Source of the DNA: Nanobdellota archaeon
GTDB lineage: Archaea > Nanobdellota > Nanobdellia > Woesearchaeales > GW2011-AR9
Direction: 5' to 3'
Length of the DNA: 10,105 bases
Assembly: GCA_030695605.1 (NCBI GenBank)
Contig: JAUYQE010000051.1
Span: 1-10,105, forward strand
Positions 1-7,083 of this stretch are shown piece by piece. The notes under the pieces are model-generated. The model ran no database searches and was not told the origin of the DNA. It saw only the letters and a list, made by a program, of their open reading frames with translations. Within the stretch, counting starts at the first letter, position 1, and the number at the start of each line of letters is the position of its first letter. The translations under genes and the position numbers were made by a program.

Positions 1-2168
1 GGCCGTGAACCGGCCTGCCCGCAAATCGATGTTTTTACGTGATATTTTTTGCAAGTCTTAATGACTTTAGCTATCTCTCCGAGAACCGCGGGATGCATTT
101 CGTCAAACAGAGGTGCAATGTTCTCGTTATTCCTATCGATGCCCAATGTCAATTGCGTCAAATCATTGGTGCCAAAAGAAACAAAGCTCAGGCCTTCCCT
201 GCAGAGCTCTTCGATGATCCAGCAAGCTGCAGGCGTTTCGACCATCACCCCAAAATCAATGGCCCGGCAAGGTTCCAAGCCCACCTCCTGCATGATCTTT
301 TTGGCCTCTTTTACCTCTTCGGCTCGAATGACAAAAGGCAGCATCACACCCACATTTTTCATTCCCACATAATGCAGCTCGCGGATGGCCTGAAACTCCG
401 CCCGTAAGATCTCCGGCTCGTCGAGCAAGCGCCGGATGCCATGCCAGCCGATCATCGGATCAGTTTCCCGAGGTTCTTTATCGCCACCCTGCAGATTGCG
501 ATATTCGTCCGTACGGATATCCGAACAGCGCACCCAGACCGGCTTTCCGGCAAAAGCTTTGGCAATCTTCCCAATGCCCTCTTTCAGCAGCTGCACATAC
601 TCCTGCACGTTTCCCCGGCGGACATATTCCGCGGGATGGATTCCGCCGGCAGCAATCATGATTTCCAGACGAACGAGGCCGACGCCATCGGCACCCGTCG
701 CAGCAGCCTTCTGTGCCAAATCCGGCAGGTCCATGATGCATTTAATTTCCGTAGCGGTTACCAGCTCTTCAGGATTGCTGCTCACGGGAGCTTGAGGAAG
801 TGGTGCTTCTTTCACCGCAATTTTCCCTTCATACACCAAGCCCTGGGTCGCATGGACAGTGATCAGCTGGCCATCCCGCAAAACGTGCGTGGCATGTTCT
901 GTTCCTACGATGCATGGGGTGCCCATCTCCCGAGAAACGATGGCCGCATGGCTCGTCATCCCCCCTTCGTCCGTGACAATAGCGGCAGCCCGCTGCATGG
1001 CCGGCACAAAGTCCGGCATGGTCATTTTGGCAACCAGAACATCGCCTTTCTGCACCTTGCCGAGCTCGTTAGCATTGAGAACGATGCGTACTGGGCCAGA
1101 AGCCACGCCCGCAGAAGCCGTTTCCCCCCGCAACAGAATTTTCCCTTCTTCAGTCATCACTGATTCGGTCTTCACTTCCGCAGCGAAAGTCGTCACGGCT
1201 CTCGTCTGGACAATGTATACCTGCCCTTTCTCGATGGCCCATTCCACATCCTGCGGCTTGCCATAGTGCTCTTCCAGTTTCTTTCCTAGCCGCGCCAGCT
1301 CCTGAATAAAGGTGTCGGGGATGACCTGCCGGGCCTGCAGCTCTTTGGGAATTTCTTTTTTTTCGTTCTTTCCCCCTTCATTCCGGAACAACCCAAAATC
1401 TTTCTTGCGCACTTCTATTTTTTTTATTTCCCGGGTCTTCTTGTCGACGATGTAGAGGTCCGGATTCACTTCCCCGCCGACGATCAGCTCGCCTAAGCCA
1501 TAGATGGCCTCGATGACGATTTCGTCTGCATGGTTCGTCGCCGGGTTGATGGTAAACATGACACCGGACTGCTCGGCATTAACCATCTTTTGGACAATCG
1601 CCGAGATAAAGACTTTCATATGGTCAAACCCGTGCTTGGCCCGGTAATAGATAGCCCGTGCGGTGAAGAGCGAAGCCCAGCAGGCTAACACCGCGGCAAC
1701 AATAGGTTCTTTACCTTTGACATTCAGGAACGTCGCCTGCTGCCCGGCAAAGGAAGCCGTGGGCAAGTCCTCTGCAGAAGCGCTGCTTCTCACGGCGACA
1801 AAAACATCTTTCGCATCCACCAACTCCGCCGCTTTTTTTCGCTCGGCCCCCAGCAGCTCGTAATTCAGCCGGATTTCTTCAGCGATATCTTCAGGAATAG
1901 GAGTTTTCAGAATAAGCAGCTGCACCTGTTCCGCAATTTTCTGGAGCGTGTCCGTATCTTCGACATTTAGTCCTTGCAGCAGCTGAGCAATCTTCTCTCG
2001 GATTTTGGTCCGCTCCAGATATTCTTTATAGGCTTGCGTCGTTACGGAAAATCCCCCCGGAACGGGCAGGCCCAGATTAAACATAATGCCGAGATTGACT
2101 CCTTTTCCCCCAGCCAGGGGGAGAGAATCTTTATCCAGATCTTTGAACCAGACGACGTACTTGCCCAT
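1..2168 (-). CDS. ppsA: Phosphoenolpyruvate synthase (pyruvate, water dikinase), 3' end outside window
   Basis: Converts pyruvate, ATP and water to phosphoenolpyruvate, AMP and phosphate, the entry step of gluconeogenesis in many archaea; a cytosolic enzyme. The frame is open from ATG at 2168 to the window edge, giving 722 residues; E. coli PpsA is about 790, so roughly the last 40-80 residues are missing. The N-terminal ATP-grasp part begins MGKYVVWFKDL and carries VAVRSSASAEDLP. The swivelling phosphohistidine domain has GGMTSHAAIVSRE, with the phosphorylated His at residue 407. The C-terminal PEP/pyruvate TIM-barrel part has RTDEYRNL, SFGTNDLTQL and ICGQAG, with the proposed catalytic Cys at 716. 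GAGG ending 5 nt before the ATG supports the start. The family assignment is secure; a PPDK is unlikely because of the N-terminal layout and length. The gene is GC-rich (one sampled 60-base line is 62%). Confidence 0.96.
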   Translation of the reverse strand, partial: MGKYVVWFKDLDKDSLPLAGGKGVNLGIMFNLGLPVPGGFSVTTQAYKEYLERTKIREKIAQLLQGLNVEDTDTLQKIAEQVQLLILKTPIPEDIAEEIRLNYELLGAERKKAAELVDAKDVFVAVRSSASAEDLPTASFAGQQATFLNVKGKEPIVAAVLACWASLFTARAIYYRAKHGFDHMKVFISAIVQKMVNAEQSGVMFTINPATNHADEIVIEAIYGLGELIVGGEVNPDLYIVDKKTREIKKIEVRKKDFGLFRNEGGKNEKKEIPKELQARQVIPDTFIQELARLGKKLEEHYGKPQDVEWAIEKGQVYIVQTRAVTTFAAEVKTESVMTEEGKILLRGETASAGVASGPVRIVLNANELGKVQKGDVLVAKMTMPDFVPAMQRAAAIVTDEGGMTSHAAIVSREMGTPCIVGTEHATHVLRDGQLITVHATQGLVYEGKIAVKEAPLPQAPVSSNPEELVTATEIKCIMDLPDLAQKAAATGADGVGLVRLEIMIAAGGIHPAEYVRRGNVQEYVQLLKEGIGKIAKAFAGKPVWVRCSDIRTDEYRNLQGGDKEPRETDPMIGWHGIRRLLDEPEILRAEFQAIRELHYVGMKNVGVMLPFVIRAEEVKEAKKIMQEVGLEPCRAIDFGVMVETPAACWIIEELCREGLSFVSFGTNDLTQLTLGIDRNNENIAPLFDEMHPAVLGEIAKVIKTCKKYHVKTSICGQAGSR

Positions 2169-2173
2169 GGAAA

Positions 2174-2210
2174 CCTCTTTTGCTCTCTACGAGGAAGCTG
2201 GAGCTTTTAT
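2174..2210 (-). promoter_or_regulatory. Possible ppsA promoter and ribosome binding site
   Basis: On the minus strand GAGG (2174-2177) lies 5 nt before the ppsA ATG. A weak TATA-like ATAAAAG (2204-2210) would place initiation near 2182 and give a leader of about 14 nt containing the GAGG. The ribosome site is reasonable; the TATA call is tentative because the match to TTTATATA is poor. Confidence 0.35.
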
Positions 2211-2332
2211 GGTTTGTGGTCGTTGGGGGAGATGGACGGAAAAGAGGGATTTTGTTAAACGTAATTTTCCGAAGAAATGTATGTAGGAGTGTAAAGCAAG
2301 TGTCGACGTAGCGATAGCAAAGCCGAAGCGCA

Positions 2333-2356
2333 GTGTCATTTGAGTTCCAAATGCAC
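2333..2356 (-). other. Bulged palindrome directly after the peptidase E-like gene
   Basis: On the plus strand GTG, a bulged T, then CATTTG, loop AGTTC, and CAAATGCAC form a 9-bp stem with one bulge, one base beyond the TAG stop of the peptidase E-like gene. No T-tract follows on the minus strand, so it is not a standard intrinsic terminator. It may stabilise the mRNA end or mark the border of a transferred segment. Confidence 0.4.
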
Positions 2357-2357
2357 G

Positions 2358-2966
2358 CTATTCGATAATCTTTGTTTCCCCATTAATTACTAACAATGCT
2401 TGGTTGTCGGTTAATGGGACAACTTCATATTGCGACTTTTTCTTGAATTTATCAATGATCTTTTTTTCTTTTGTGGAATAATGCGGGGAAACAATTACAT
2501 CAGTGAGATGTAGTCCTGCAAAATCAGTTAAACCAACATTGTTTTCATCAAAAGGGCTCGCAATCTCTATGTTGGGACAAACTAAAATACTCCCAGCACT
2601 TACGCCAAAGTATAGCCTATCTGTTTTTGCAAATTTTGTTATTACTTTGTCGAAGCCAGTTTCTCTAACTTTTTTAAGCAAGTAAAAGGTATTCCCGCCA
2701 CAAACATACAGAGCATCAAAATCCTTAACTTCTTCAAAAGAAACGGGTTTATTCAAACGAAGATTTTTTATGCTATTTTCAGGAATGCCTAAATCAAGAA
2801 GTTCTTTTTTAGACTCTTCAACATATTTTAATTCCTCCTCGCTTCTTGCTGCGGTGGGAACAAAAACAATTTTTATTTGAGAAGCGGGCTTTCCAATCAT
2901 TTGCAAAAACGTATTCGTAATATTTCTATTGGCAAACCCAGTAGAGGTTAACAGTAACTTTGTCAT
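2358..2966 (-). CDS. Peptidase E-like serine peptidase (family S51)
   Basis: A 202-residue protein of the S51/class I glutamine amidotransferase-like fold. Known members (PepE) cleave Asp-X dipeptides; cyanophycinase is a relative. The nucleophile elbow GVSAGS puts the catalytic Ser at 123. The oxyanion-side CGGNTFYLL is at 89-97, and SPHYS supplies the His at 162. Length matches PepE-type proteins (about 200-230). No signal peptide is visible. The ATG at 2966 is chosen because a perfect TATA box lies about 26 nt upstream, implying a leaderless message. Two sampled 60-base lines are 35-37% GC, against 62-68% in sampled lines of ppsA and the ABC gene, and codons are A/T-ending, which suggests recent transfer. 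It ends with TAG, unlike its TAA/TGA-ending neighbours. The substrate cannot be read from the sequence. Confidence 0.9.
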   Translation of the reverse strand: MTKLLLTSTGFANRNITNTFLQMIGKPASQIKIVFVPTAARSEEELKYVEESKKELLDLGIPENSIKNLRLNKPVSFEEVKDFDALYVCGGNTFYLLKKVRETGFDKVITKFAKTDRLYFGVSAGSILVCPNIEIASPFDENNVGLTDFAGLHLTDVIVSPHYSTKEKKIIDKFKKKSQYEVVPLTDNQALLVINGETKIIE

Positions 2967-2988
2967 AATCCTACAGATTTAACTGAAA

Positions 2989-2996
2989 TATATAAA
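2989..2996 (-). promoter_or_regulatory. TATA box of the peptidase E-like gene
   Basis: The minus strand reads TTTATATA, an exact match to the archaeal TATA consensus. Its centre is about 26 nt from the ATG at 2966, so transcription should begin at or within a base or two of the start codon. No good Shine-Dalgarno sequence is present, consistent with a leaderless mRNA. Confidence 0.75.
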
Positions 2997-3040
2997 AATT
3001 TGGAAGTACATATTAGGAATTTCGCCTAACAACCCTCCCC

Positions 3041-3598
3041 TTAAGCCCCGAATGGAAACCTCTCCACCACCGCATAGCGCGCCCCTCCCGCCGTTAACGT
3101 ACTCTCATACAGCACCAGCTCCGTAACCGGCATCTCCCCAAAAGAAGCGTTCTGAAGCTCAGCAACAAATCGTTGCAACTGTTCTTTGTTCTTTTTGGAC
3201 TTTACGCGAGCCAGTGTCACATGCGGCTTTTCCTCGTGCTCATTCTTGCGAATAAATCCCAGCTGCTCATCCAACTCTTTCAGGAGTGCCGGCAAATCGC
3301 CGTTTTCCACGCCAATCCAGATGACCCGCATATATCCCGGCGAAGGAAATACTCCCACCTGTCGTACCTGCACGAGAAAAGGCTGCCGGGAAACGGCCAC
3401 TTGCCGAAGAATTTCTTTCACTTTCCCGATCTGTTCTTCTTCCACGTCGCCCAAGAACTTCAGCGTAAAATGGAGCTGCTCTTTACTGGCAATATTTAGG
3501 TCAGCACCGCTCTGCTGCAGCGGAGCAAGAAGCTGCTCCGCTATCTTCTGCCTTACTTCCGAAGAAAGCGGAACTCCCACAAACAAGCGCTTCTTCAT
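3041..3598 (-). CDS. thpR: RNA 2',3'-cyclic phosphodiesterase / 2'-5' RNA ligase (2H family)
   Basis: A 185-residue 2H phosphoesterase of the LigT/ThpR group. Family members open 2',3'-cyclic phosphates on RNA and can join tRNA half-molecules through 2'-5' bonds in vitro. Both HxTx catalytic motifs are present: HFTL with His43 and Thr45, and HVTL with His126 and Thr128. The first strand MKKRLFVGVPL and the pre-motif LGDV match the family, as does the length. The open frame extends 68 codons further upstream over the TRAM gene, but those residues are Lys/Pro/Arg-rich shadow sequence, so the ATG at 3598 before KKRLFVGV is chosen. It lies 34 nt behind the TRAM gene stop, with a hairpin and T8 tract between. 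GGAG in the 3' arm of that hairpin could serve as a ribosome site, 11 nt from the ATG. Cellular role in archaea is unsettled. Confidence 0.93.
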   Translation of the reverse strand: MKKRLFVGVPLSSEVRQKIAEQLLAPLQQSGADLNIASKEQLHFTLKFLGDVEEEQIGKVKEILRQVAVSRQPFLVQVRQVGVFPSPGYMRVIWIGVENGDLPALLKELDEQLGFIRKNEHEEKPHVTLARVKSKKNKEQLQRFVAELQNASFGEMPVTELVLYESTLTAGGARYAVVERFPFGA

Positions 3599-3601
3599 GA
3601 G

Positions 3602-3630
3602 AAAAAAAACTCCGCCGCTAAAGCGGGGAG
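3602..3630 (-). terminator. Bulged hairpin plus T8 between TRAM gene and thpR; resembles an IS200/IS605 end
   Basis: On the minus strand CTCC CCGC, loop TTTA, GCGG, a bulged C, then GGAG are followed directly by eight Ts. It looks like an intrinsic terminator for the TRAM gene, yet the thpR ATG is only 3 nt beyond the T-tract and the only plausible ribosome site (GGAG) is in the 3' arm. It could therefore attenuate or gate thpR. The design (4-bp inner stem, TTTA loop, single pyrimidine bulge on the 3' arm, outer stem) is the same as that of both end hairpins of the IS200-type element at 8723-9317, so it may be an orphan element end. Confidence 0.6.
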
Positions 3631-3632
3631 GT

Positions 3633-3983
3633 TTACTCTTCTTCGGTATTTTTCCCGTCGTCTTCGGAATCATCTCCGAAGTCTTCGGTATCTTCGTACG
3701 ATTCCTGCTCCTCTTCTTGAGGCTGCTGGAGCTCTTCGGGAGCAACTGTCTCGTATTTCTTCTCCCGGGGCTGCCCTTCGGCTTTTCCTGCCACTTCCGC
3801 AAAGCCCATGTTCCGCAGCACTTTGGTGACTCGGATTTTCACAAAATCGCCTTTCTGCGTGCCGGGCACGAATAATACGAACCCTTTGACCTTGGCAATG
3901 CCATCGCCCTTGCCACCAACGCCTTCGATGGTGACTTCATACACTTCCCCCTCTTTCACGGGGACTTCTTGTTCAGGATACAT
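3633..3983 (-). CDS. Small TRAM-domain RNA-binding protein with acidic tail
   Basis: A 116-residue protein. Residues about 8-66 form a stand-alone TRAM domain (VKEGEVYEVTIEGVGGKGDG, then IAKVKGFVLFVPGTQKGD and the VKIRVTKV strand), a five-stranded RNA-binding barrel found on tRNA-modifying enzymes. Archaea also carry it as single small proteins, some reported to act as cold-shock-like RNA chaperones. A linker (about 67-83) leads to a strongly acidic tail (about 84-116) of Glu/Asp/Gln that contains no clear motif; such a tail is not part of the core domain. The ATG at 3983 is supported by GGAGGT 9 nt upstream and by a TATA box at 4031-4039. It probably heads a short unit with thpR, which would link two RNA-related functions, though a terminator-like hairpin separates them. 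The exact RNA target is not readable. Confidence 0.88.
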   Translation of the reverse strand: MYPEQEVPVKEGEVYEVTIEGVGGKGDGIAKVKGFVLFVPGTQKGDFVKIRVTKVLRNMGFAEVAGKAEGQPREKKYETVAPEELQQPQEEEQESYEDTEDFGDDSEDDGKNTEEE

Positions 3984-3992
3984 TCTGTAATT

Positions 3993-4039
3993 ACCTCCAT
4001 TACTTATTGAAAAACAAAGAAATTAATCGGATATAAAAA
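3993..4039 (-). promoter_or_regulatory. Promoter and ribosome binding site of the TRAM gene
   Basis: The minus strand has TTTTTATAT (4031-4039), a good TATA box centred about 52 nt before the ATG, predicting initiation near 4010 and a leader of about 26 nt. The leader holds a perfect GGAGGT (3993-3998), 9 nt from the ATG at 3983. This leadered design contrasts with the leaderless-looking genes on either side. Confidence 0.65.
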
Positions 4040-4089
4040 GGTGCTGGTTGAGGATTATACGTTTTTGAGTAGGGGGCTCTTCTTGCGGC

Positions 4090-5832
4090 TCACTCCCGCA
4101 GCTCATGGGTTTCCTGGAACCGCACCATGCGGGCAAAAGGCCCCGGCTTGCTGAGCAGAGCTTTGTACGGGCCCCTTTCCACCACTGTCCCCTGGTCCAG
4201 AACCACGATCATATCAGCTCGCCGGATAGTTGACAGGCGATGGGCAATAATGATAGTCGTTTTCCGTTTCCCGAGCGAAAAAATGGATTCCTGGATATAG
4301 CGCTCTGATTCCGAGTCCAGAGAAGACGTCGCCTCATCAAAGATATAAATATCCGGGTCTTTCAGCAAAGCCCGGGCAATGCTCACCCGCTGCTTCTGCC
4401 CGCCGGAGAGGCGGATGCCTTTCTCCCCCACCACCGTTTCATAGCCCTGCGGAAACTGCCTAATGAATTCGTGAGCATGCGCTTTCTGGGCCGCGGCGAT
4501 AATTTCCTTTCGAGAGGCATCGGGTTTCGCAAAGCGGATATTCTCCAGCACTGTCCGATTGAAGATTTCCACCTGCTGGGAAACCACCGCAAGGCGGCTT
4601 TTATAGTCGTGGATTTTATAGCCACGAAGGTCTTTCCCATCAACCCGTATGACGCCAGAAGACACGTCATAATTGCGCAGCAATAATTTAACAAAAGTGG
4701 TCTTCCCCGAACCGGATCTTCCCACTAAAGCCACGATCTTTCCGGAAGGGATGGACAGAGAAACATGGTGCAGGGCCGGCTCTTTCTTCCCATACGAAAA
4801 AGTGACATCACGAAATTCAATATCTCCGGCTAATTGCCGGACGGGCCAAGCATTGGGAGCATCTTTCAAAGCCGGTTCTAGCTTGACAAGCTCCGCCAGG
4901 CGATCGATAGACTCCATGGCATCGCCCAAATGGCTATACAATCGGCCAATACGGAACGTCGACAAGAAGGCCCGCTCCGTTAAGGTATAAACGAGCACTA
5001 ATGAGCCCGGCGTGATCGTGCCTTTGACAACCAGGAAAACGGCCAGCGAAAAAGTCGCTATCCTCCCCAAAGCCACCAGCAGATCACGCCAGATCAGGAT
5101 ATTTTGCGTCGATTGGGTTCGCACCCGGGCCGTCTGCCGATAGCGCTGCAACAGCTGCCGGAACGCCTGCAGCTGCTTCTTCTCCTGCACATAATCTTTA
5201 ACCGTGGCAATATTGAAGAGTGATTCTCCTAGCTCCCCGACAGCTTGGTCAAAAATAGAATGATACTTTTGCCGGAGCGGCTGGACTTTTTTTCCTTCGT
5301 ATAACGTAATGCCCACCACGAAAGGCAGAAAGATGGCAAAGACGACCGCCAAAAGCCACTGTTCGTACAACAGCAGCCCCACCGTCAAAAACATTTGCAC
5401 AAAAGAGGGAAGAAATTCATTGAATGCAAACCATAAAAGATCACCTAATTTCTGCGCTCCTTTGGTAATCTTGGAAACTTGGGCTCCCGTGTTCCGGGAC
5501 TCATGATATTCCAACGGCAGGTCCAAGAGTTTCTGCTTGGCTTTCTGCAGAATGGCGGCCTCAATCCGGACAGTCCAGTCATTTTCCCAGTTCTTGGCAA
5601 AATAATCAATAACAAGCATCGCTACATAAGCCGCCAGAACGCCCAGCAGCAGGAAAAGAAACGTGGCAAAAACCGTCTGTCCCTCCACCAGCCAGTCGAT
5701 TATTTTCTTGATGAGAATAATAGGGATAAATTTGATAACTTCATAAAACAACGCGATAAAACCGCCCCAGAGAAGCCCTTTCTTCACTTCCGGCATGATG
5801 GTAAAAATCTTGCGGAGGAGGGGGTAGGACAT
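4090..5832 (-). CDS. ABC exporter half-transporter (fused membrane and ATPase domains)
   Basis: A type IV exporter subunit of 580 residues, the usual length for one membrane domain plus one nucleotide-binding domain; it should work as a dimer. Numbered from the ATG at 5832, the first about 300 residues hold six hydrophobic spans, the first near LLWGGFIALFYEVIKF. The ATPase half has Walker A GRSGSGKT (371-378), Q-loop Gln near 419, signature LSGGQ (475-479), Walker B IYIFDE ending near 500, SSLD D-loop (503-506) and the switch His531 in IIIAHRLST. All catalytic residues are present. The frame extends to a GTG at 5886, but a TATA box inside that extension lies 26 nt before the ATG at 5832, so the shorter start with a leaderless mRNA is preferred. 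Substrate (lipid, peptide or drug) cannot be told. It is divergent from the epimerase gene. Confidence 0.93.
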   Translation of the reverse strand: MSYPLLRKIFTIMPEVKKGLLWGGFIALFYEVIKFIPIILIKKIIDWLVEGQTVFATFLFLLLGVLAAYVAMLVIDYFAKNWENDWTVRIEAAILQKAKQKLLDLPLEYHESRNTGAQVSKITKGAQKLGDLLWFAFNEFLPSFVQMFLTVGLLLYEQWLLAVVFAIFLPFVVGITLYEGKKVQPLRQKYHSIFDQAVGELGESLFNIATVKDYVQEKKQLQAFRQLLQRYRQTARVRTQSTQNILIWRDLLVALGRIATFSLAVFLVVKGTITPGSLVLVYTLTERAFLSTFRIGRLYSHLGDAMESIDRLAELVKLEPALKDAPNAWPVRQLAGDIEFRDVTFSYGKKEPALHHVSLSIPSGKIVALVGRSGSGKTTFVKLLLRNYDVSSGVIRVDGKDLRGYKIHDYKSRLAVVSQQVEIFNRTVLENIRFAKPDASRKEIIAAAQKAHAHEFIRQFPQGYETVVGEKGIRLSGGQKQRVSIARALLKDPDIYIFDEATSSLDSESERYIQESIFSLGKRKTTIIIAHRLSTIRRADMIVVLDQGTVVERGPYKALLSKPGPFARMVRFQETHELRE

Positions 5833-5853
5833 AGACAGAAAAAAGAGGCCGGC

Positions 5854-5861
5854 ATTTATAT
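5854..5861 (-). promoter_or_regulatory. TATA box of the ABC transporter gene
   Basis: The minus strand reads ATATAAAT, centred about 26 nt before the ATG at 5832. This is the same spacing as for the peptidase E-like gene and decides the start: initiation would fall at the ATG, inside the longer frame that begins with GTG at 5886. Confidence 0.55.
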
Positions 5862-5895
5862 GCTTGTCGTGGAAAGGGGATAGCACTCCACAAAA

Positions 5896-5903
5896 TTAAT
5901 TAA
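5896..5903 (+). promoter_or_regulatory. Possible TATA box of the epimerase gene
   Basis: TTAATTAA is centred about 26 nt before the ATG at 5926, and no Shine-Dalgarno sequence precedes that ATG, again suggesting a leaderless message. The match is weaker than that of the peptidase E-like gene. It lies about 40 bp from the divergent TATA box of the ABC gene. Confidence 0.45.
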
Positions 5904-5925
5904 GGATAGTTGTTCCCAGCGCCGC

Positions 5926-6939
5926 ATGGTACTCCTCAAAACCGATTACCAGTCGCCGGAATACGTGGTAACGGGCGCTGCGGGCTTTATTGGCTCCCAG
6001 ATGGTGCAGCACTTGCTCACCCATAAAAAACGGGTGCGGGCAACCGACCTTCGCGAACCCTCCTGGCTGAAAGCGCATCAAAAAGAACGGGAAAGCGGCC
6101 AGCTGGAGTTTGTAGCGGCCGATTTAACCGATGCGCCTTCGCTCGAAAAAGTAGTCCGGGGAACAAAATATCTGTATCACATCGGCGCGCTTTTCCATCA
6201 TGCCGCTTCATACGACGATCTTATGCGAGTCAATGCGGATGGAACCAAAAATATCTGCACTGTAGCTCTGAGGAACGATCTGGAGCGCATCGTCCATGTG
6301 GGAAGCATGACTATCTATGGTCACAATCAAGTGCGGGAGGAAGGTGCCAAGTATGCGATTACGGAACAGAAAAAGCCGGATCCGACGGATCCGTACGCCA
6401 AATCAAAACAAGAAAGCCGTGTAAAAGCCGCAGGGTACAATGGTTTAAACAACCTGAAAGTCTTTATTGTTGACCCCGCCGGTGTTTTTGGCCCCCATAG
6501 CAAATATGGCAACGTCAGCGTCATCAAAATGCTACTGGACGGCATGATGCTCCTGCCCGATGGCGGAAAGCATCGGGCGTCCATGGTGCATTCCTATGAC
6601 GTCGTGCGGCTGTGTGATTTTTTAATGCATGCCGATATTACGCATGACAGCAACGACCCGCAGGTGCTTTCTTACTTGGCTTCAGATTATACGCCGGTAA
6701 CGGGCAAAGAACTGATGGACCTTATTTGGGACAAAATTCCCGGAGAATTACAGCAGAAGTTTAGGCGAAAAATTACGGAGCATCTTCCCGTTCGAGACTG
6801 GTGGCTTCTCCCGGTGGCACATCTGGCTGATATCGTCGCTAGAATGTATAATGCGACAGTACGAAAAGCCGTCAAAGGCAATGTCTGGCATCCGGAGCTG
6901 GATCCAAGAGCCGTCAAATACGGATTTGGCGACCATTAG
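5926..6939 (+). CDS. NAD(P)-dependent epimerase/dehydrogenase (extended SDR, 3-beta-HSD-like), ends at in-frame TAG
   Basis: A Rossmann-fold extended short-chain dehydrogenase. TGAAGFIG at 16-23 is the TGxxGxxG nucleotide loop. Asp41 at the end of strand 2 suggests NAD preference. AADLTD (65-70) is the adenine-side motif, Ser127 is in VGSMTIYG, and the catalytic pair Tyr157/Lys161 is in DPYAKSK. The DPAGVFGP stretch is typical of the 3-beta-hydroxysteroid dehydrogenase and nucleotide-sugar epimerase branch. Residues about 290-310 (WWLLPVAHLADIVARMY) may be an amphipathic or membrane-touching helix as in NSDHL-type enzymes. The frame stops at TAG (6937-6939) after 337 residues, but in the same frame the sequence continues as the expected C-terminal segment to TAA at 7083 (see next entry). 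The annotated product is therefore either shortened or read through. Substrate, sugar nucleotide or lipid-like, cannot be fixed. Confidence 0.9.
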   Translation: MVLLKTDYQSPEYVVTGAAGFIGSQMVQHLLTHKKRVRATDLREPSWLKAHQKERESGQLEFVAADLTDAPSLEKVVRGTKYLYHIGALFHHAASYDDLMRVNADGTKNICTVALRNDLERIVHVGSMTIYGHNQVREEGAKYAITEQKKPDPTDPYAKSKQESRVKAAGYNGLNNLKVFIVDPAGVFGPHSKYGNVSVIKMLLDGMMLLPDGGKHRASMVHSYDVVRLCDFLMHADITHDSNDPQVLSYLASDYTPVTGKELMDLIWDKIPGELQQKFRRKITEHLPVRDWWLLPVAHLADIVARMYNATVRKAVKGNVWHPELDPRAVKYGFGDH

Positions 6940-7083
6940 GCCAGCCCGGAGAAATCTCAGAAAGCGGGATTTTTTCATCGATATCCGCAAACCCAGCAGA
7001 CTATCAATGAAGTTATGGACTGGCATACGCATCACGGCCTGATCAAAGAACGGTTAGAAAAAAATAAGAAAAAGAAAAAATAA
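6937..7083 (+). other. In-frame continuation of the epimerase beyond TAG
   Basis: After the TAG at 6937-6939 the same frame stays open for 47 codons to TAA at 7081-7083. It reads ASPEKSQKAGFFHRYP, then a helix INEVMDWHTHHGLI, then a Lys-rich tail. Extended SDR proteins commonly end with a segment of this kind: a substrate-loop region followed by a helix of the type xxVxWYxxHGLI. It is therefore the missing C-terminus of the upstream gene. The full protein would be about 385 residues and would end 13 nt before the convergent radA stop. A single base change (for instance AAG or CAG to TAG), a sequencing error, or amber readthrough would all explain it. Confidence 0.75.

Noticed and set aside
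441..1266. Long plus-strand open frames opposite ppsA
   Set aside because: They are antisense shadows of a GC-rich gene. They show no motifs, while the minus frame carries all PEP synthase motifs.
3663..3682. Hairpin CTTCGGA...TCCGAAG within the TRAM gene
   Set aside because: It arises from repeated Glu/Asp/Ser codons of the acidic tail and has no terminator or element context.
3599..3802. 68-codon N-terminal extension of the thpR frame
   Set aside because: It overlaps the TRAM coding region in another frame, is compositionally odd (Lys/Pro/Arg/Ser-rich), and the family N-terminus begins at MKKRLFVGV.
3186..3875. 229-codon plus-strand frame opposite thpR and the TRAM gene
   Set aside because: It spans two recognisable minus-strand genes and the gap between them and has no domain of its own.
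5833..5886. GTG start at 5886 for the ABC transporter
   Set aside because: A TATA box lies inside this extension, exactly 26 nt before the ATG at 5832, and the extra 18 residues are not family-like. Not excluded experimentally.
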